Below, piece after piece: positions 49,279-58,973 of a stretch of 64,000 nt of DNA. Every line of letters begins with the position of its first letter. The first letter of the stretch is position 1. The notes below the pieces were generated by a model. It was given only the letters and a program-made list of their open reading frames with translations, made no database searches and was not told the origin of the DNA. The position numbers and the translations under genes were made by a program. The stretch lies in the NCBI RefSeq assembly GCF_013340285.1, contig NZ_BLVO01000013.1:727574-791573 (forward strand), given 5' to 3'. This stretch comes from Desulfovibrio subterraneus. GTDB taxonomy: Bacteria; Desulfobacterota; Desulfovibrionia; Desulfovibrionales; Desulfovibrionaceae.

Positions 49279-51231
49279 ATGATTACGGATTTTTTTATTC
49301 CGCCGGGAGCGGATGAGGTTTCCTATGCCCATTTGCGGGATCTGCCTGTAAACGCCATAGCCGTTGCCTGCAGGGACAACCGTTTCCGCCGGTTGGTGAG
49401 GTGGGTGGGGATTGCACGGTGTCAGGGGGGAGAGGGCGCCTTTACGTGTCGTATTTCAGGCGGGCCGGGGATTTTCGGTCTGTCGTGGGAGGGGGGGGGC
49501 GGATTAGATGTCGTAAGGATTGGAAGGTTCGGCATCCATTACTTCCCCGACCAAGAAGAGGACGTGTGTGACCTTCTGCGCATTGATGCTGCCGTGGCTG
49601 TGCAACGGGCTGATTATGCGCAGGGAATTAGGGATTTTGTAGCGGATGAAACTCTACGATCCCTGTTCCGTATAGGCACACTGCAGATCAGTTGCCCCCT
49701 GAGTACTTCGGAACTGGGGCTGCACCTGTGCGCCGAACGGCGTAGGCGGATGGTTTCTGATTGTGGTGTAGGGAGCCTTGAAGCCGGATGGATAATCCCC
49801 CCCGGTGCTCTGGAAGAAGACCTGCCTGCATATGCCCTTTGCCGCATGTTGTTCGATGTTGTGGCTGCTGCCGTTTCTGCATGTACAAAGCAGGCGCCAT
49901 CATTATTTCTCCGGACGGAGCGGGGCGGCTCGCTGCTGCATAGGCAGGCCGATGGAACGATGGTTCGTGATGCTTCAACGGAGGATTCAGTTGAAACGCA
50001 GCTTGTCGCCGATGATCTTGTTTGGGGTGAAGCGCACGCGCTGGTAGCGGCATTGTATCATGAAGCCTGTCATGATTCTTCCGAATGGGACATGTCTTTG
50101 TCTGTCGAGCAAGAGTTGGCAAAAGCTGCCATTGTCGCCCGGGCCGAGTATGACGCAGGTTCATGCGCAGCGCAGGATTTGCCGGATGGCTGGGCAAGTG
50201 CTCCCTGTTGGCAGACGCATGATCTCGATTCCCCCGCATGTGCCAGATTGTATCCGTCTCTTGCCGATAAACGCCCCGGTCTTATTGTCGTCAGCGGCTT
50301 TTTGGGTGCCGGAAAAACTACCTTTCTGAACAACTGCATCGAATATCACCGCGCCAGAGAGCGCTTTGTGGCGGTCATCCAGAACGAGGTGGGGGCAACG
50401 GGCGTGGACGAGCACCTGCTGGGCGATTCGGCATCGGTGCTTGCTCTGGATGAAGGGTGTGTATGCTGCACGCTCGCCGGAAGTCTTGCGGCAGGCGTGC
50501 GGGAGTTAACGGCACAGTTCAGCCCTGAAGTCATTCTGCTCGAAACGACCGGGCTGGCAAATCCGTTGAACTTGCTGGCAGAATTGGGTTCAATTCGCGA
50601 TTTGGTGCGTCTGGATACGGTTGTTACCGTTGTTGACGCCGCCAATGTGCAGGCAGTGCTGGAATCCAGCGCCATTGCGCGAGATCAGGTTCGAGGAGCA
50701 GATGTTGTGGTGTGCAACAAGTGCGACACCATAAGCTCGGCCTCGATGGAGACTGTAAAAGCCGCGCTGACGGCATTGAACCCAAAGGCCATGATGCATG
50801 TAACCACACAAGGACAGATTCATCCTGCCTTGTTCATGGATCTTGAAACCGGCAAATCGTGTGCAGGGCTTCTGCCGGCAGTGCCCCAGAGCTATGCTAA
50901 CCATACAGAGGAAGGATATAGCTCTGTCCGTTTCTTTATGCCTCGCCCCGTTACGTTGGAAGCGTTGGAACAGGCCGTTGGTGCATGTCCGGGAGCGCCT
51001 TTCCGGATCAAGGGGATAGTCGCTCTGGATGATGGTGAGCCACAGTCGTCAGGATACGTGTTGGCTCAATGCGTTGCCGGCAGGGCTGATTTCGAGCCGC
51101 TGCAGGGCTTTGAAGGCAGTCCCTTTTTGGTGATGATCGGCAGAGATCTTGATCATGCAGCCTTGCTGGAGCACTGGCAGGCGCTGGGTGCAACTTTGAC
51201 GGAGTCAGATATCAGAAACGGAGTTGAATAG
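49279..51231 (+). CDS. CobW/COG0523-type GTPase with a large unknown N-terminal domain
   Basis: This 650-residue protein ends in a G3E GTPase domain of the COG0523 metallochaperone family: Walker A GFLGAGKTTFLNN (about residue 338), the metal-binding GCVCC, LLETTGLANP and G4 CNKCD, followed by a CobW C-terminal domain. The first ~330 residues are a domain I do not recognise, with scattered Cys and no motif. Typical CobW proteins are about 300-400 residues, so this is nearly twice the normal size. These GTPases insert or traffic Zn, Co or Fe. The neighbouring exported MBL-fold enzyme needs metal and could be a client. The start is the ATG at 49279, after the terminator. Confidence 0.83.
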   Translation: MITDFFIPPGADEVSYAHLRDLPVNAIAVACRDNRFRRLVRWVGIARCQGGEGAFTCRISGGPGIFGLSWEGGGGLDVVRIGRFGIHYFPDQEEDVCDLLRIDAAVAVQRADYAQGIRDFVADETLRSLFRIGTLQISCPLSTSELGLHLCAERRRRMVSDCGVGSLEAGWIIPPGALEEDLPAYALCRMLFDVVAAAVSACTKQAPSLFLRTERGGSLLHRQADGTMVRDASTEDSVETQLVADDLVWGEAHALVAALYHEACHDSSEWDMSLSVEQELAKAAIVARAEYDAGSCAAQDLPDGWASAPCWQTHDLDSPACARLYPSLADKRPGLIVVSGFLGAGKTTFLNNCIEYHRARERFVAVIQNEVGATGVDEHLLGDSASVLALDEGCVCCTLAGSLAAGVRELTAQFSPEVILLETTGLANPLNLLAELGSIRDLVRLDTVVTVVDAANVQAVLESSAIARDQVRGADVVVCNKCDTISSASMETVKAALTALNPKAMMHVTTQGQIHPALFMDLETGKSCAGLLPAVPQSYANHTEEGYSSVRFFMPRPVTLEALEQAVGACPGAPFRIKGIVALDDGEPQSSGYVLAQCVAGRADFEPLQGFEGSPFLVMIGRDLDHAALLEHWQALGATLTESDIRNGVE

Positions 51232-51275
51232 ATGCGAGGCTGCCTTGAGATAATAAGGCGGTTTTGGGTTAAGAA

Positions 51276-51305
51276 AAAAGGACTTCTTGCAGAGGTCCTT
51301 TTCTC
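51276..51305 (+). terminator. Terminator after the CobW gene
   Basis: AAAAGGAC (51276-51283) pairs with GTCCTTTT (51295-51302). Confidence 0.75.
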
Positions 51306-51433
51306 ATTTTGAAATGGCAAAATTCTCAAATAGGGTGTCAACTTACACAGTGCCCCCCTCGGCCTGCGTCGAATGATAATTGTGTGGCAAAAGGAAAAGG
51401 ACCTGCGATGTGAAATCACAAGTCCTTTGATTT

Positions 51434-51480
<47 letters not shown>

Positions 51481-51489
51481 AGATTTTTA

Positions 51490-51576
51490 TGTTTCACGGG
51501 CTTTCACTCGTTTAAATTTTGTAAAGTTATCACAGTATGATAACTTTACAGTGTTTCACTGGATTTCACTTGAAAT
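51490..51576. repeat. Inverted repeat and TTTCAC repeats near the attachment site
   Basis: GTAAAGTTATCA and TGATAACTTTAC (51521-51532, 51538-51549) form a perfect 12-base inverted repeat. It is flanked on each side by paired TTTCAC motifs (about 51491-51507 and 51553-51570). These look like arm-type binding sites for the recombinase or an excisionase. Confidence 0.5.
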
Positions 51577-51703
51577 CATCCCCTTTAGCCTGTATCTGGT
51601 AGGGAGATGGTAGGGAGAATTTGAAAAAATGCGACCCTCTGGTTTTTTGAACGACGTTGAAATTGTTCATTTTTAATTTTCTTAGTGGGTCTGAGGTTTG
51701 GAC

Positions 51704-52930
51704 ATGGGTAAACGAGTAAAAACTGGCTATCCAGGGGTGTACGGCACTCCTCATGCAACCCGGAAACACGGTATCAAGCCTGATTTGTACATCGAGATTA
51801 CCTATCGTCTTGATGGCAAGAAGAAGTGGGAAGGGCTTGGATGGATGTCGCAAGGAATGACACCGCTCAAGGCTTCTAAGATTCTTATGGACCTGAAAGA
51901 GGCGCACAGGACAGGGCATGGGCTGCGTACTGTTGCAGCTCATCGAGAGCTTGCAAAGGAAGAGGCGGAAGAACGATTGGAGGCCGAAAAGGTCGCAGCA
52001 CGTGAGGCAACTACCTTTGAAGAGTTTTGGCTCAATGTGTATTGGCCGTTGCAGAGAGAGAAGAGCGCACGATCCATAGCTACTGAAGCATCTTTGTGGA
52101 AGCTTTGGATCGCTCCGCAGTTAGCTGATGTCGCCCTGATGAAGTTTACGCCGTTTCAGCTTGAAAAGGTTAAACAGGTCATGCTCAAGGCTGGTAAGTC
52201 TCCTAAAACGATCAAATATGCCTTTGGAGTGATTTCTCAAATATGGAGTTTGGCGCAGCGTGACGGTTATGTATTTACCCCGTTTCCTGGCGGGCAGGTT
52301 CGTTTGCCGCAGCAGGATAACAAGAGACAGCGGTTTTTGACTCCTCAAGAAGCTCGTCTTTTGTTGGAGTATCTCGCAGAACGTTCACCTCTTTCGCACG
52401 ACATGGCTGTGGTCTCGTTGTTCTCCGGTATGCGGTTCGGTGAGATTGCCTCCCTAGAGTGGCAGGATGTTGATTTCCCTGATGGGCGAATTTTGATCCG
52501 CGATCCGAAGAATAGTCAGAACCGTTATGCGTTCATCACTGGTGAGATTGCTGCTGTGCTTCGTAGGCACCATTCCGGGCAACGTAGTGGATTGGTTTTT
52601 GTGAGTCGTACAGGAGGCAGGATTGATAGGATTTCCAAGGCCTACACTCGCGTTGTTGATGAACTGTTTAATGAGGGCGTGACAGACCCTCGTCTTCGTG
52701 TCTGCTTTCATACGTTAAGGCATACATACGCGAGCTGGCTCGTACAGAAGGGCGTTGATCTTTATAGCGTGAAGGAGCTGATGGGACATTCAGATTTCAA
52801 GATGACCACGCGGTATAGCCACTTGGCCCCAGAGGGATTGAGGAAGGCTGCGAAGGTGGTTGAGGGGAGCCTAGGTGACGGGGTAAGCCCCAAAGTGGGC
52901 GTGGTCATGCGAGGTCCTTGGCCTACGTAG
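51704..52930 (+). CDS. int: Tyrosine recombinase (site-specific integrase)
   Basis: This 408-residue phage-type integrase has an N-terminal arm-binding domain (GYPGVYGTPHATRKHG onward), a core-binding helical domain (about 105-205) and a catalytic domain with Arg in GMRFGEIASLEW, HTLRHTYASWL, and HSDFKMTTRYSHL containing the nucleophile Tyr. It lies 224 bases from a tRNA-Pro 3' fragment, the probable attL or attR. The ATG at 51704 has GAGG upstream. It marks the start of an island of lower GC than the flanking chromosome. Confidence 0.93.
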   Translation: MGKRVKTGYPGVYGTPHATRKHGIKPDLYIEITYRLDGKKKWEGLGWMSQGMTPLKASKILMDLKEAHRTGHGLRTVAAHRELAKEEAEERLEAEKVAAREATTFEEFWLNVYWPLQREKSARSIATEASLWKLWIAPQLADVALMKFTPFQLEKVKQVMLKAGKSPKTIKYAFGVISQIWSLAQRDGYVFTPFPGGQVRLPQQDNKRQRFLTPQEARLLLEYLAERSPLSHDMAVVSLFSGMRFGEIASLEWQDVDFPDGRILIRDPKNSQNRYAFITGEIAAVLRRHHSGQRSGLVFVSRTGGRIDRISKAYTRVVDELFNEGVTDPRLRVCFHTLRHTYASWLVQKGVDLYSVKELMGHSDFKMTTRYSHLAPEGLRKAAKVVEGSLGDGVSPKVGVVMRGPWPT

Positions 52931-53307
52931 TCCCCCCCCCTGGGGGGAGGGGGGATTGAATGGCACAGATGGCTACACAAGGAACGAGAAAATTTGTTTT
53001 TTGAAAACTTTTTCATCGCTGTTATGTGTTGAATTGACGTCAAACTACTGCTGGGCTGGTGTTTTGAATGAAATGTGTCATGTGGTGACACATTTGCGCT
53101 AATAAAAAAGAATGTGATATGGGGCGTTGAAGGCAATTGAGGCTAGTGAAACACTGAAGAGTCTGACTTATGATGTATAGAATGTCTGATGTGTTGTTAA
53201 GTCGAATGAGTGTTGTCACCTCTATATCTCTTGTGTTTGGATAGAAGTGCATATGGTGTAGAGGTTGTGCTTTATTAATAGCGGGCTAGCATAAAAATGA
53301 GGGTCCA
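52931..53307. other. AT-rich intergenic region with operator-like palindrome
   Basis: It contains AAATGTGTCA-TGTGG-TGACACATTT (53071-53095) and TTGACGTCAA (53034-53043). I see no gene. Confidence 0.5.
53071..53095. promoter_or_regulatory. Perfect 10-base inverted repeat, operator-like
   Basis: AAATGTGTCA and TGACACATTT are separated by 5 bases. It lies about 210 bases before the next gene. Symmetry and length suit a dimeric repressor. Confidence 0.5.
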
Positions 53308-53961
53308 ATGTCGAAGAATATTGATGCTGAAAGATTGGCAAAGCTGTTGGAATCAATACAAGAAGACGTGCGTGAAGTGATGGAGGAGATGGCTGATTAT
53401 GTTGAAGTTTTGCGAGAGGAGCATGGATTTTCGACATTGAATGACTTGTTGCGAATTGTTGAACAACAATTTTCCGGGGGGGATTCAAAAGAAAGAATGA
53501 ATATCGCTAAGGTGATTTTGTCACAGAATGCACTGGCATTGCGGGATAGGCTTGCAAAACAAGCTTTATTTGACAAGGAACAGGCTGAAGTTATTGAAAT
53601 TGCATTAATGTATGGCCAATTGCACGGTTTGATGACCGCGATGGTAGATCCTATGCGAGGCGGTGAGCTGTCTTTCGTTAAAGATATCATGCATTCGCTT
53701 AAATGCTCTGAGGGAAGAGAGAGCCAAACGCTAGGGAAAGAGTTCAAGATTGAGCGGGCACTGCATTGTGCTCAAATGTCGTGGGAAGGAGGAGCAGAAT
53801 ACTATCACAGTGAGATGGCACGAAATCTTCTTGAAGTTCCTGAGTTAGAATTGAAGATTGCTCCTATGGTTTCCGAAGCTGTTTTGCGAGATAGGCTTAA
53901 GCCTTTAGCTAGGAAATTTGGACGGGTCAGAGGTGATCGCGGGGCGATGAGGAAAAAATAG
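53308..53961 (+). CDS. Hypothetical island protein
   Basis: This 217-residue, mostly helical, charged protein (MSKNIDAERLAKLLESIQ onward) has no signal peptide, membrane segment or motif I recognise. The C-terminus is very basic (KKPLARKFGRVRGDRG-like), so nucleic-acid contact is possible. GAGGG lies just upstream of the ATG. It sits between the integrase and the convergent restriction genes and ends at a perfect terminator. AT-rich codon use sets it apart from the main chromosome. It could be a defence or regulatory gene, but nothing shows this. Confidence 0.7.
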   Translation: MSKNIDAERLAKLLESIQEDVREVMEEMADYVEVLREEHGFSTLNDLLRIVEQQFSGGDSKERMNIAKVILSQNALALRDRLAKQALFDKEQAEVIEIALMYGQLHGLMTAMVDPMRGGELSFVKDIMHSLKCSEGRESQTLGKEFKIERALHCAQMSWEGGAEYYHSEMARNLLEVPELELKIAPMVSEAVLRDRLKPLARKFGRVRGDRGAMRKK

Positions 53962-53966
53962 GTAGA

Positions 53967-54000
53967 AACAATAAGGCCGTATTCATACGGCCTTATTGTT
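53967..54000. terminator. Perfect 15-bp terminator hairpin
   Basis: A 15-base stem (53967-53981 with 53986-54000) with a TTCA loop, ending the hypothetical gene. Confidence 0.9.
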
Positions 54001-54097
54001 ATGTCTTAGGCTCGTATGTGACTTCTCCAGGTGCGTCGATCCCACTCATAAAGGCGTGGCCGTCGGGTGTTGTGGGGAGGATGGTATGTTGAGAATG

Positions 54098-55369
54098 TTA
54101 ATCTAGGATGAGTCTTTTATTTTTAATATCGAAAGGCAGTACTCTTAAGGTGTGCTTTTCTTCGAATTCAAAAGAGTCAATCGGGGAAGTGAATTTGTCT
54201 GTCCTGGGATAGATAAGAGCCACTTCTTTTTCATCATCTGCTTGGAAGTACTTATGTCCATAGGCAAATATTTGGTAAAGGTCAGCTCTTGATATGCCGT
54301 ATCGACTAATGTTTGGGTTGATCATTTTCCATTTTGTATCGGCAATGACCCTACTGCCGTTGCGGATTAGTTCAAGGTCTGGTTTTAAAACAAAAAATTT
54401 TTTATTCTTATGTCTTTGAACGAGGTGCTCTGAATTGAGTTGTGTTTTCACTTTCCAATCAGATTTACGTAATTGCTCAGCGACATATTCTTCAAATACT
54501 TTTTCCATAGGAAAAAGAATTGAAATGCATTCATTTCGTCCTGATTGAGGCAGGGGTGCGTTATTATTGAGTAGGATTCGGCACCAACGCATCACTTCCT
54601 CATAGTGGGCAAGATTGCGATCTGCGCGGCAGTGTTGGAAATCAGCGATGTAGTTGGTGGAATGTGGGATGTCGTAAAATGTGAACAGGTGATCTCTACA
54701 AAGCTTTTGTGATTGCACTGATTGTGCTAGCTTGGATACCTTTATAAGTGTAGATTTAATTAATCTATTTTCAGGTCTGTTGGGGTTGAATTCATCGTAC
54801 TGCACATAGTTTCGCTCGCGATGGCCTGCGTTCAAACGGATGTGTTTTTGTAGGGCTAGCTTCCCTTTTATAAAGCTCTGGTTGTCTTCCCTTTCTACAT
54901 AATCAGATCTGATCCCATAGCGAATCAATTGAGTTATCTGATTGAGAAAGTAACGAATAAAAAACTCAAGAAGCGGAGTCTTACCTTCGTTTAGAAGGGC
55001 TGTATCGCTTTTCTTGTATTGGAGATCTTTGAAACAGCTTAGCATTTCAAGAAATGTAAGTCTGGCATCCTTTTCCGGTTCTTCTTTACCTGTTGGATCG
55101 TAAATTTTGGGGAGAATTTCAATTATTGTACCTGCAGGAGTCTGGAGAATGCCCGCGTAATTTGTAAATTTCAGTGCCTCTTTTCGACGTATGGACGTTA
55201 GCTTGAGAAGACTATCTGCGTCTTCATTCTCCTCGGACAGGACGAGCGTTTTTAGATACGCAAAGTCCGCCTCAGAAACAGTCTTGAAGTTTTCTGCATC
55301 GGAACTAATTGGGGGAAGCCCCCCTTGAGCAAAAATGTAGCCATGCTCTTTAATGACTACATGGATCAC
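54098..55369 (-). CDS. mcrC: McrC-family nuclease subunit of an McrBC-type restriction system
   Basis: This 423-residue protein partners McrB and carries the nuclease. The family core (GILQTPAGTIIEILPKIY, then ENRLIKSTL) is visible. The PD-(D/E)xK catalytic site is KPDLELI...VIADTKWK near residue 340. It starts with a GTG that overlaps the mcrB stop by 4 bases, so translation is coupled. McrBC systems cut DNA carrying modified cytosine and act against phages or foreign methylated DNA. It is AT-richer than the hsd genes upstream of it. Confidence 0.9.
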   Translation of the reverse strand: MIHVVIKEHGYIFAQGGLPPISSDAENFKTVSEADFAYLKTLVLSEENEDADSLLKLTSIRRKEALKFTNYAGILQTPAGTIIEILPKIYDPTGKEEPEKDARLTFLEMLSCFKDLQYKKSDTALLNEGKTPLLEFFIRYFLNQITQLIRYGIRSDYVEREDNQSFIKGKLALQKHIRLNAGHRERNYVQYDEFNPNRPENRLIKSTLIKVSKLAQSVQSQKLCRDHLFTFYDIPHSTNYIADFQHCRADRNLAHYEEVMRWCRILLNNNAPLPQSGRNECISILFPMEKVFEEYVAEQLRKSDWKVKTQLNSEHLVQRHKNKKFFVLKPDLELIRNGSRVIADTKWKMINPNISRYGISRADLYQIFAYGHKYFQADDEKEVALIYPRTDKFTSPIDSFEFEEKHTLRVLPFDIKNKRLILD

Positions 55370-57411
55370 GCTTCAGACTCCTGATTTACTTGTTTGGGGG
55401 TGTAAATTTGGATGTAGGATTCAATCTTATCAAATGCATCTTTGTTGATTTCATATTTGTTAAGATCAAAACCATTTGTTTCAGCATCGCCAAACAGTCT
55501 GGTGTTGTCGATCTCGGACTTCGTGATGAACTGGTTCTCTTTTTGTCCTTTTTGATTATCTCCCAAAACAAGCCTAATTTTTTCCCAATCATCGAAGAAG
55601 TATTCCTGCAAAAGGGGAATAATTTTTTGCTCGAAAGTCTCTTTCAATGCCTCAATTGAGGGTGAACTCCATTGATTCCCCTTGAAAAAGGCATGTCCTA
55701 ACGTGTGTTCTCGATCGTATAAAACTTCAATCCTCTCGTTCATGATTGTGAGAAGTTGGGGGAGGTTCACTGTTGAAGAGCCTTCAGTCACAGTTTGCCC
55801 CTCAAGACATCCCGGATTTGGCATGATTTCCACGAAAGAAAATCTGCGTCGCAGTGCTGTGTCCATCAGTGCTAGCGATCTATCCGCAGTATTCATTGTG
55901 CCGATGATGTGCAGGTTTTTGGGAACAGAGAAGGACTTTTGGGAATAGGGAAGCTTGATTTCAAGTCCATTTGGTTCTGTGATGGTGAAGTCTCGGCGTT
56001 TGTCGTCCTCAATAAGTGTTATCAATTCACCAAAAATTTTCGAAATATTCCCTCTGTTTATTTCGTCGATAAAGAGCGCATAGGTATTGCTTGGATCGCT
56101 AAGGGCTTTCTTGCAAATTCGTTTGAAAACTCCATCTACTCGTTCGTATTCAAGTTCACTTTGTTGCTCTTCAGGTTCTTGCTGTGATGGATCTTTTAGT
56201 ACTGGTCTGATTCCCTCGATAAATTCTTCATAGCTGTATGACTGATGGAAGGTAATAAATTCATAGCGTTTTATGATTTGATCGGGTGGTTGTTTGGCTG
56301 AGAACATTTTTGCCAATCTAAGCACATCTTCGCATATATCTTTCCAGCCTTCTTGTAACTCCCATACGGAATCGGCTTTCTTGTCAAAGATATATGGAGG
56401 TCTACGTTTTGTATATTTTACAGTTTGTGAGTCTTCTACGGTATGCACTTGTAGATTGAGCCAGAGAGTCTGGTTGGGGTTGCGATTATCGCTTATGTTA
56501 AGCTTTGCCTTGACGAGTGGGTGTTCCCTGATTTCAGGGACGGTTGCCTTGCCTTTATTGAGGTGGAGTGCTGCTGCAATTATCTTCCACCACGGGAGAT
56601 CGCCGATGATTTCAGTCGTCCATTGTTCAGGGGTAAGATTACTTGTTTTTGTAGTGTATTGCTCTTTTAGTTGTTGTATGCGGTATGTCTTTCCTGTTCC
56701 AGGGGGGCCATAAAAAATGGTGTTGAGGGTGTCGAGCGGGGGCTTGGGTTTAGCGGTGGCTAGGTTCATAGGCTGTGTAACTTTAGTCTCTTGTGATTGG
56801 GTTTCAGGGGACTTAATCTGAGTGGAGTAAAGCCACCAGATGAAGGTGTTCAAGATTATTGGATCAGCATTTCGGAAGATGTCGTCGTATTCTATTATCT
56901 TCTTCAATAGCTGTGAGTTTTTGTCAGACCAGTCTCCTTTTTTGGTAATGGAAAAGGAGTGCTTTTGATTTAAGTAATCGATGAGGCGATTTACATATCT
57001 TACGTTCACAACAGAAGAATATATGCGTGGTGCTGCTGCAGCAAAAACTCGATTGATTGGGGCAAAACGATTTCTTGTAACAACCCCTTGTGCTTTAAAG
57101 ATATCCCATTTTTTGAGTATTTTTTTGTAACCATTAATACTTGAATCTTTGAAAATATCATTTGTAAAATTGATGATGATATTTTTTAGTTTTTCAAACT
57201 CATCTTTTGTGACAAGTCCGTAGTTTCCAATGCCAGATATCCCGTTTGCTCTTTCTGTCCACAGGTACTTAGCAAAATCAATATCGAGTCGTTCTTTTCC
57301 TTCGACTATGAGTTGTACTTTGCCACAAGTTCTTCGATAGTGAGTGATCCATTCCTGTCTTGGGTTCTGGGAATAATCGTCAAACAGTTCAATCAGTGTT
57401 TTGTTGGACAT
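55366..57411 (-). CDS. mcrB: McrB-like AAA+ GTPase of an McrBC-type restriction system
   Basis: This 681-residue motor has an N-terminal domain of about 200 residues of unknown recognition type, then a linker and an AAA+ domain. Walker A GPPGTGKTY (about residue 236), Walker B ALFIDEINRGNISKIFGELI and the McrB-specific MNTADRSLALMD are present, with an inserted winged-helix-like part between. In McrB this domain binds GTP. The N-terminal domain would recognise modified DNA; I do not recognise its class. It overlaps mcrC by 4 bases and follows hsdS by 35 bases on the same strand. Confidence 0.9.
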   Translation of the reverse strand: MSNKTLIELFDDYSQNPRQEWITHYRRTCGKVQLIVEGKERLDIDFAKYLWTERANGISGIGNYGLVTKDEFEKLKNIIINFTNDIFKDSSINGYKKILKKWDIFKAQGVVTRNRFAPINRVFAAAAPRIYSSVVNVRYVNRLIDYLNQKHSFSITKKGDWSDKNSQLLKKIIEYDDIFRNADPIILNTFIWWLYSTQIKSPETQSQETKVTQPMNLATAKPKPPLDTLNTIFYGPPGTGKTYRIQQLKEQYTTKTSNLTPEQWTTEIIGDLPWWKIIAAALHLNKGKATVPEIREHPLVKAKLNISDNRNPNQTLWLNLQVHTVEDSQTVKYTKRRPPYIFDKKADSVWELQEGWKDICEDVLRLAKMFSAKQPPDQIIKRYEFITFHQSYSYEEFIEGIRPVLKDPSQQEPEEQQSELEYERVDGVFKRICKKALSDPSNTYALFIDEINRGNISKIFGELITLIEDDKRRDFTITEPNGLEIKLPYSQKSFSVPKNLHIIGTMNTADRSLALMDTALRRRFSFVEIMPNPGCLEGQTVTEGSSTVNLPQLLTIMNERIEVLYDREHTLGHAFFKGNQWSSPSIEALKETFEQKIIPLLQEYFFDDWEKIRLVLGDNQKGQKENQFITKSEIDNTRLFGDAETNGFDLNKYEINKDAFDKIESYIQIYTPKQVNQESEA

Positions 57412-57446
57412 GTTGATACCTTGATATAGCTCTTGTGACCTGATTG

Positions 57447-58973
57447 TTATCTTCGCTGGCGACTTTTTGTTGCCTTGTTTCCGTTTGAGGTTTCCCGTTC
57501 CGCTTTTATGCGCTCTAGCAGAACGGATGCAGGTTCATCATTCGGATCTTGTGGAACGAGTTCGCCTCGGAAGGCCTTGGCGAGGATAGACTGGTCTAGG
57601 TTGTTAAGTGGAGAAGACGTTCCTTCGACTATCTCTAGGAGTTTTTCATGCAGTTCAATTGTACGGGTGAGGATGATTTCGAGTTGCTTCTGTTCTGCAA
57701 TTGGGGCGAGCGGGATTGGTAAATTTTCAACATCCCTTACTCTGAGGTGCTTTACGCCCATTCCGACTCCAACTCGTTGAGCAAACTCAATGATATGTGG
57801 AGCCTGGAGTGCATAAAGGAGGAAGTTCTTGCGTAAGTTGTTATCATCAGCTCGCAATAGCATCATTCGCTGCCCCATACACAACATTACTTCTTCTGGA
57901 ATCATACCGACTTCACACATAGGGGCTTCGCGAGTGAAAATGATGTCCCCTGGCAGGGGAATGCATCGCCGTGACCAATACTGGTAAGTTGGTTCATCAA
58001 CGAACATTGTTGCTGACAAGTTGATTTTTCCGTTTCGCACATTTGTAGTGCGGATCAAAGGGATTCCATCTTCCTTATAAGGGGCTGTCTTGTTATGACA
58101 ATCAACAACAATAGCGCAAGATTCTGATGTGCTTGCCCAACACCACCCCTCAGGCAGCTCTGGCAAGCCTTCTGTATCCACTGGCGCAGGCTCCTCGTAC
58201 TTCTCTTTCCACTTGTCGTTCTTGGGCTTCACGCCTTTGGCCTGCATCTTGGCAAGCTCGGCTTCTTCCCAGCGGACGCGGCGTTCAGCGCGAATACGCT
58301 CAAGGAGTCTGGAAGCAGGCTCCATATTAGGATTCTGCTTGCGCCACTCGGCAGTCAGGTCACCACGAAAGGCAGCCGCAAGCACAGACTGCCGGAACTT
58401 TTCCAGCAACGGCTTTACGGTTTCCAGAGCCTCACGAGTGCGGCGGCTTTTGGCTTGCAACGCGTCGATTTTGTCTGCAATGCGCCGTTGCTCGTTGAGG
58501 GGCGGGAGGGGCAGCTTGTAGGATTCGAGATAGCTTCTGGGTACTCGTTGCTGGCCCACGGCTCCGGTCATCTGATATTCTGCTTCCTTGCGGAAAGAAT
58601 GTTGCCGTAAAAAACGATGGAGGAATTCAGGCACTATCCCTTCAGGACGAAAAACAAAAAACTCGGTAGAGCCGCAAGCCATGCCGTTTCGCATTCCAGA
58701 TGCGACAGCAGATTTTCCGTTTTCCATGCAAGGAGTGATTTTGGCGAACAAAACATCTCCATCGCAGAAGTGGGTGTAGCCCTTACGAACGCTTCCGAGT
58801 GTACGGATTTCACTTGCGACTATTTCACCGGTGATGTCAGAAATCGAAGCCATCGGGACAAAAGAAATCTCTGTGTTATCCTCTATGGCTTTCGGATGCT
58901 TGGGGTTAAGTTGGCTCACTTGTTCGATCGACGCCCATGCCCATCCATTTGGGATATTGGATGTGTCTGTCAT
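57447..58973 (-). CDS. hsdS: Type I restriction-modification specificity subunit
   Basis: This 508-residue protein has two target-recognition domains, each followed by a conserved helical region: PPLNEQRRIADKIDALQAK with FRQSVLAAAFRGDLTAEWR, and PIAEQKQLEIIL with LDQSILAKAFRGELVPQD. The repeat of the FRG-L motif shows the tandem architecture of HsdS, which gives a bipartite recognition sequence. The start codon shares one base with the hsdM stop (TAATG). The target sequence cannot be read from the protein. Confidence 0.95.
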   Translation of the reverse strand: MTDTSNIPNGWAWASIEQVSQLNPKHPKAIEDNTEISFVPMASISDITGEIVASEIRTLGSVRKGYTHFCDGDVLFAKITPCMENGKSAVASGMRNGMACGSTEFFVFRPEGIVPEFLHRFLRQHSFRKEAEYQMTGAVGQQRVPRSYLESYKLPLPPLNEQRRIADKIDALQAKSRRTREALETVKPLLEKFRQSVLAAAFRGDLTAEWRKQNPNMEPASRLLERIRAERRVRWEEAELAKMQAKGVKPKNDKWKEKYEEPAPVDTEGLPELPEGWCWASTSESCAIVVDCHNKTAPYKEDGIPLIRTTNVRNGKINLSATMFVDEPTYQYWSRRCIPLPGDIIFTREAPMCEVGMIPEEVMLCMGQRMMLLRADDNNLRKNFLLYALQAPHIIEFAQRVGVGMGVKHLRVRDVENLPIPLAPIAEQKQLEIILTRTIELHEKLLEIVEGTSSPLNNLDQSILAKAFRGELVPQDPNDEPASVLLERIKAERETSNGNKATKSRQRR

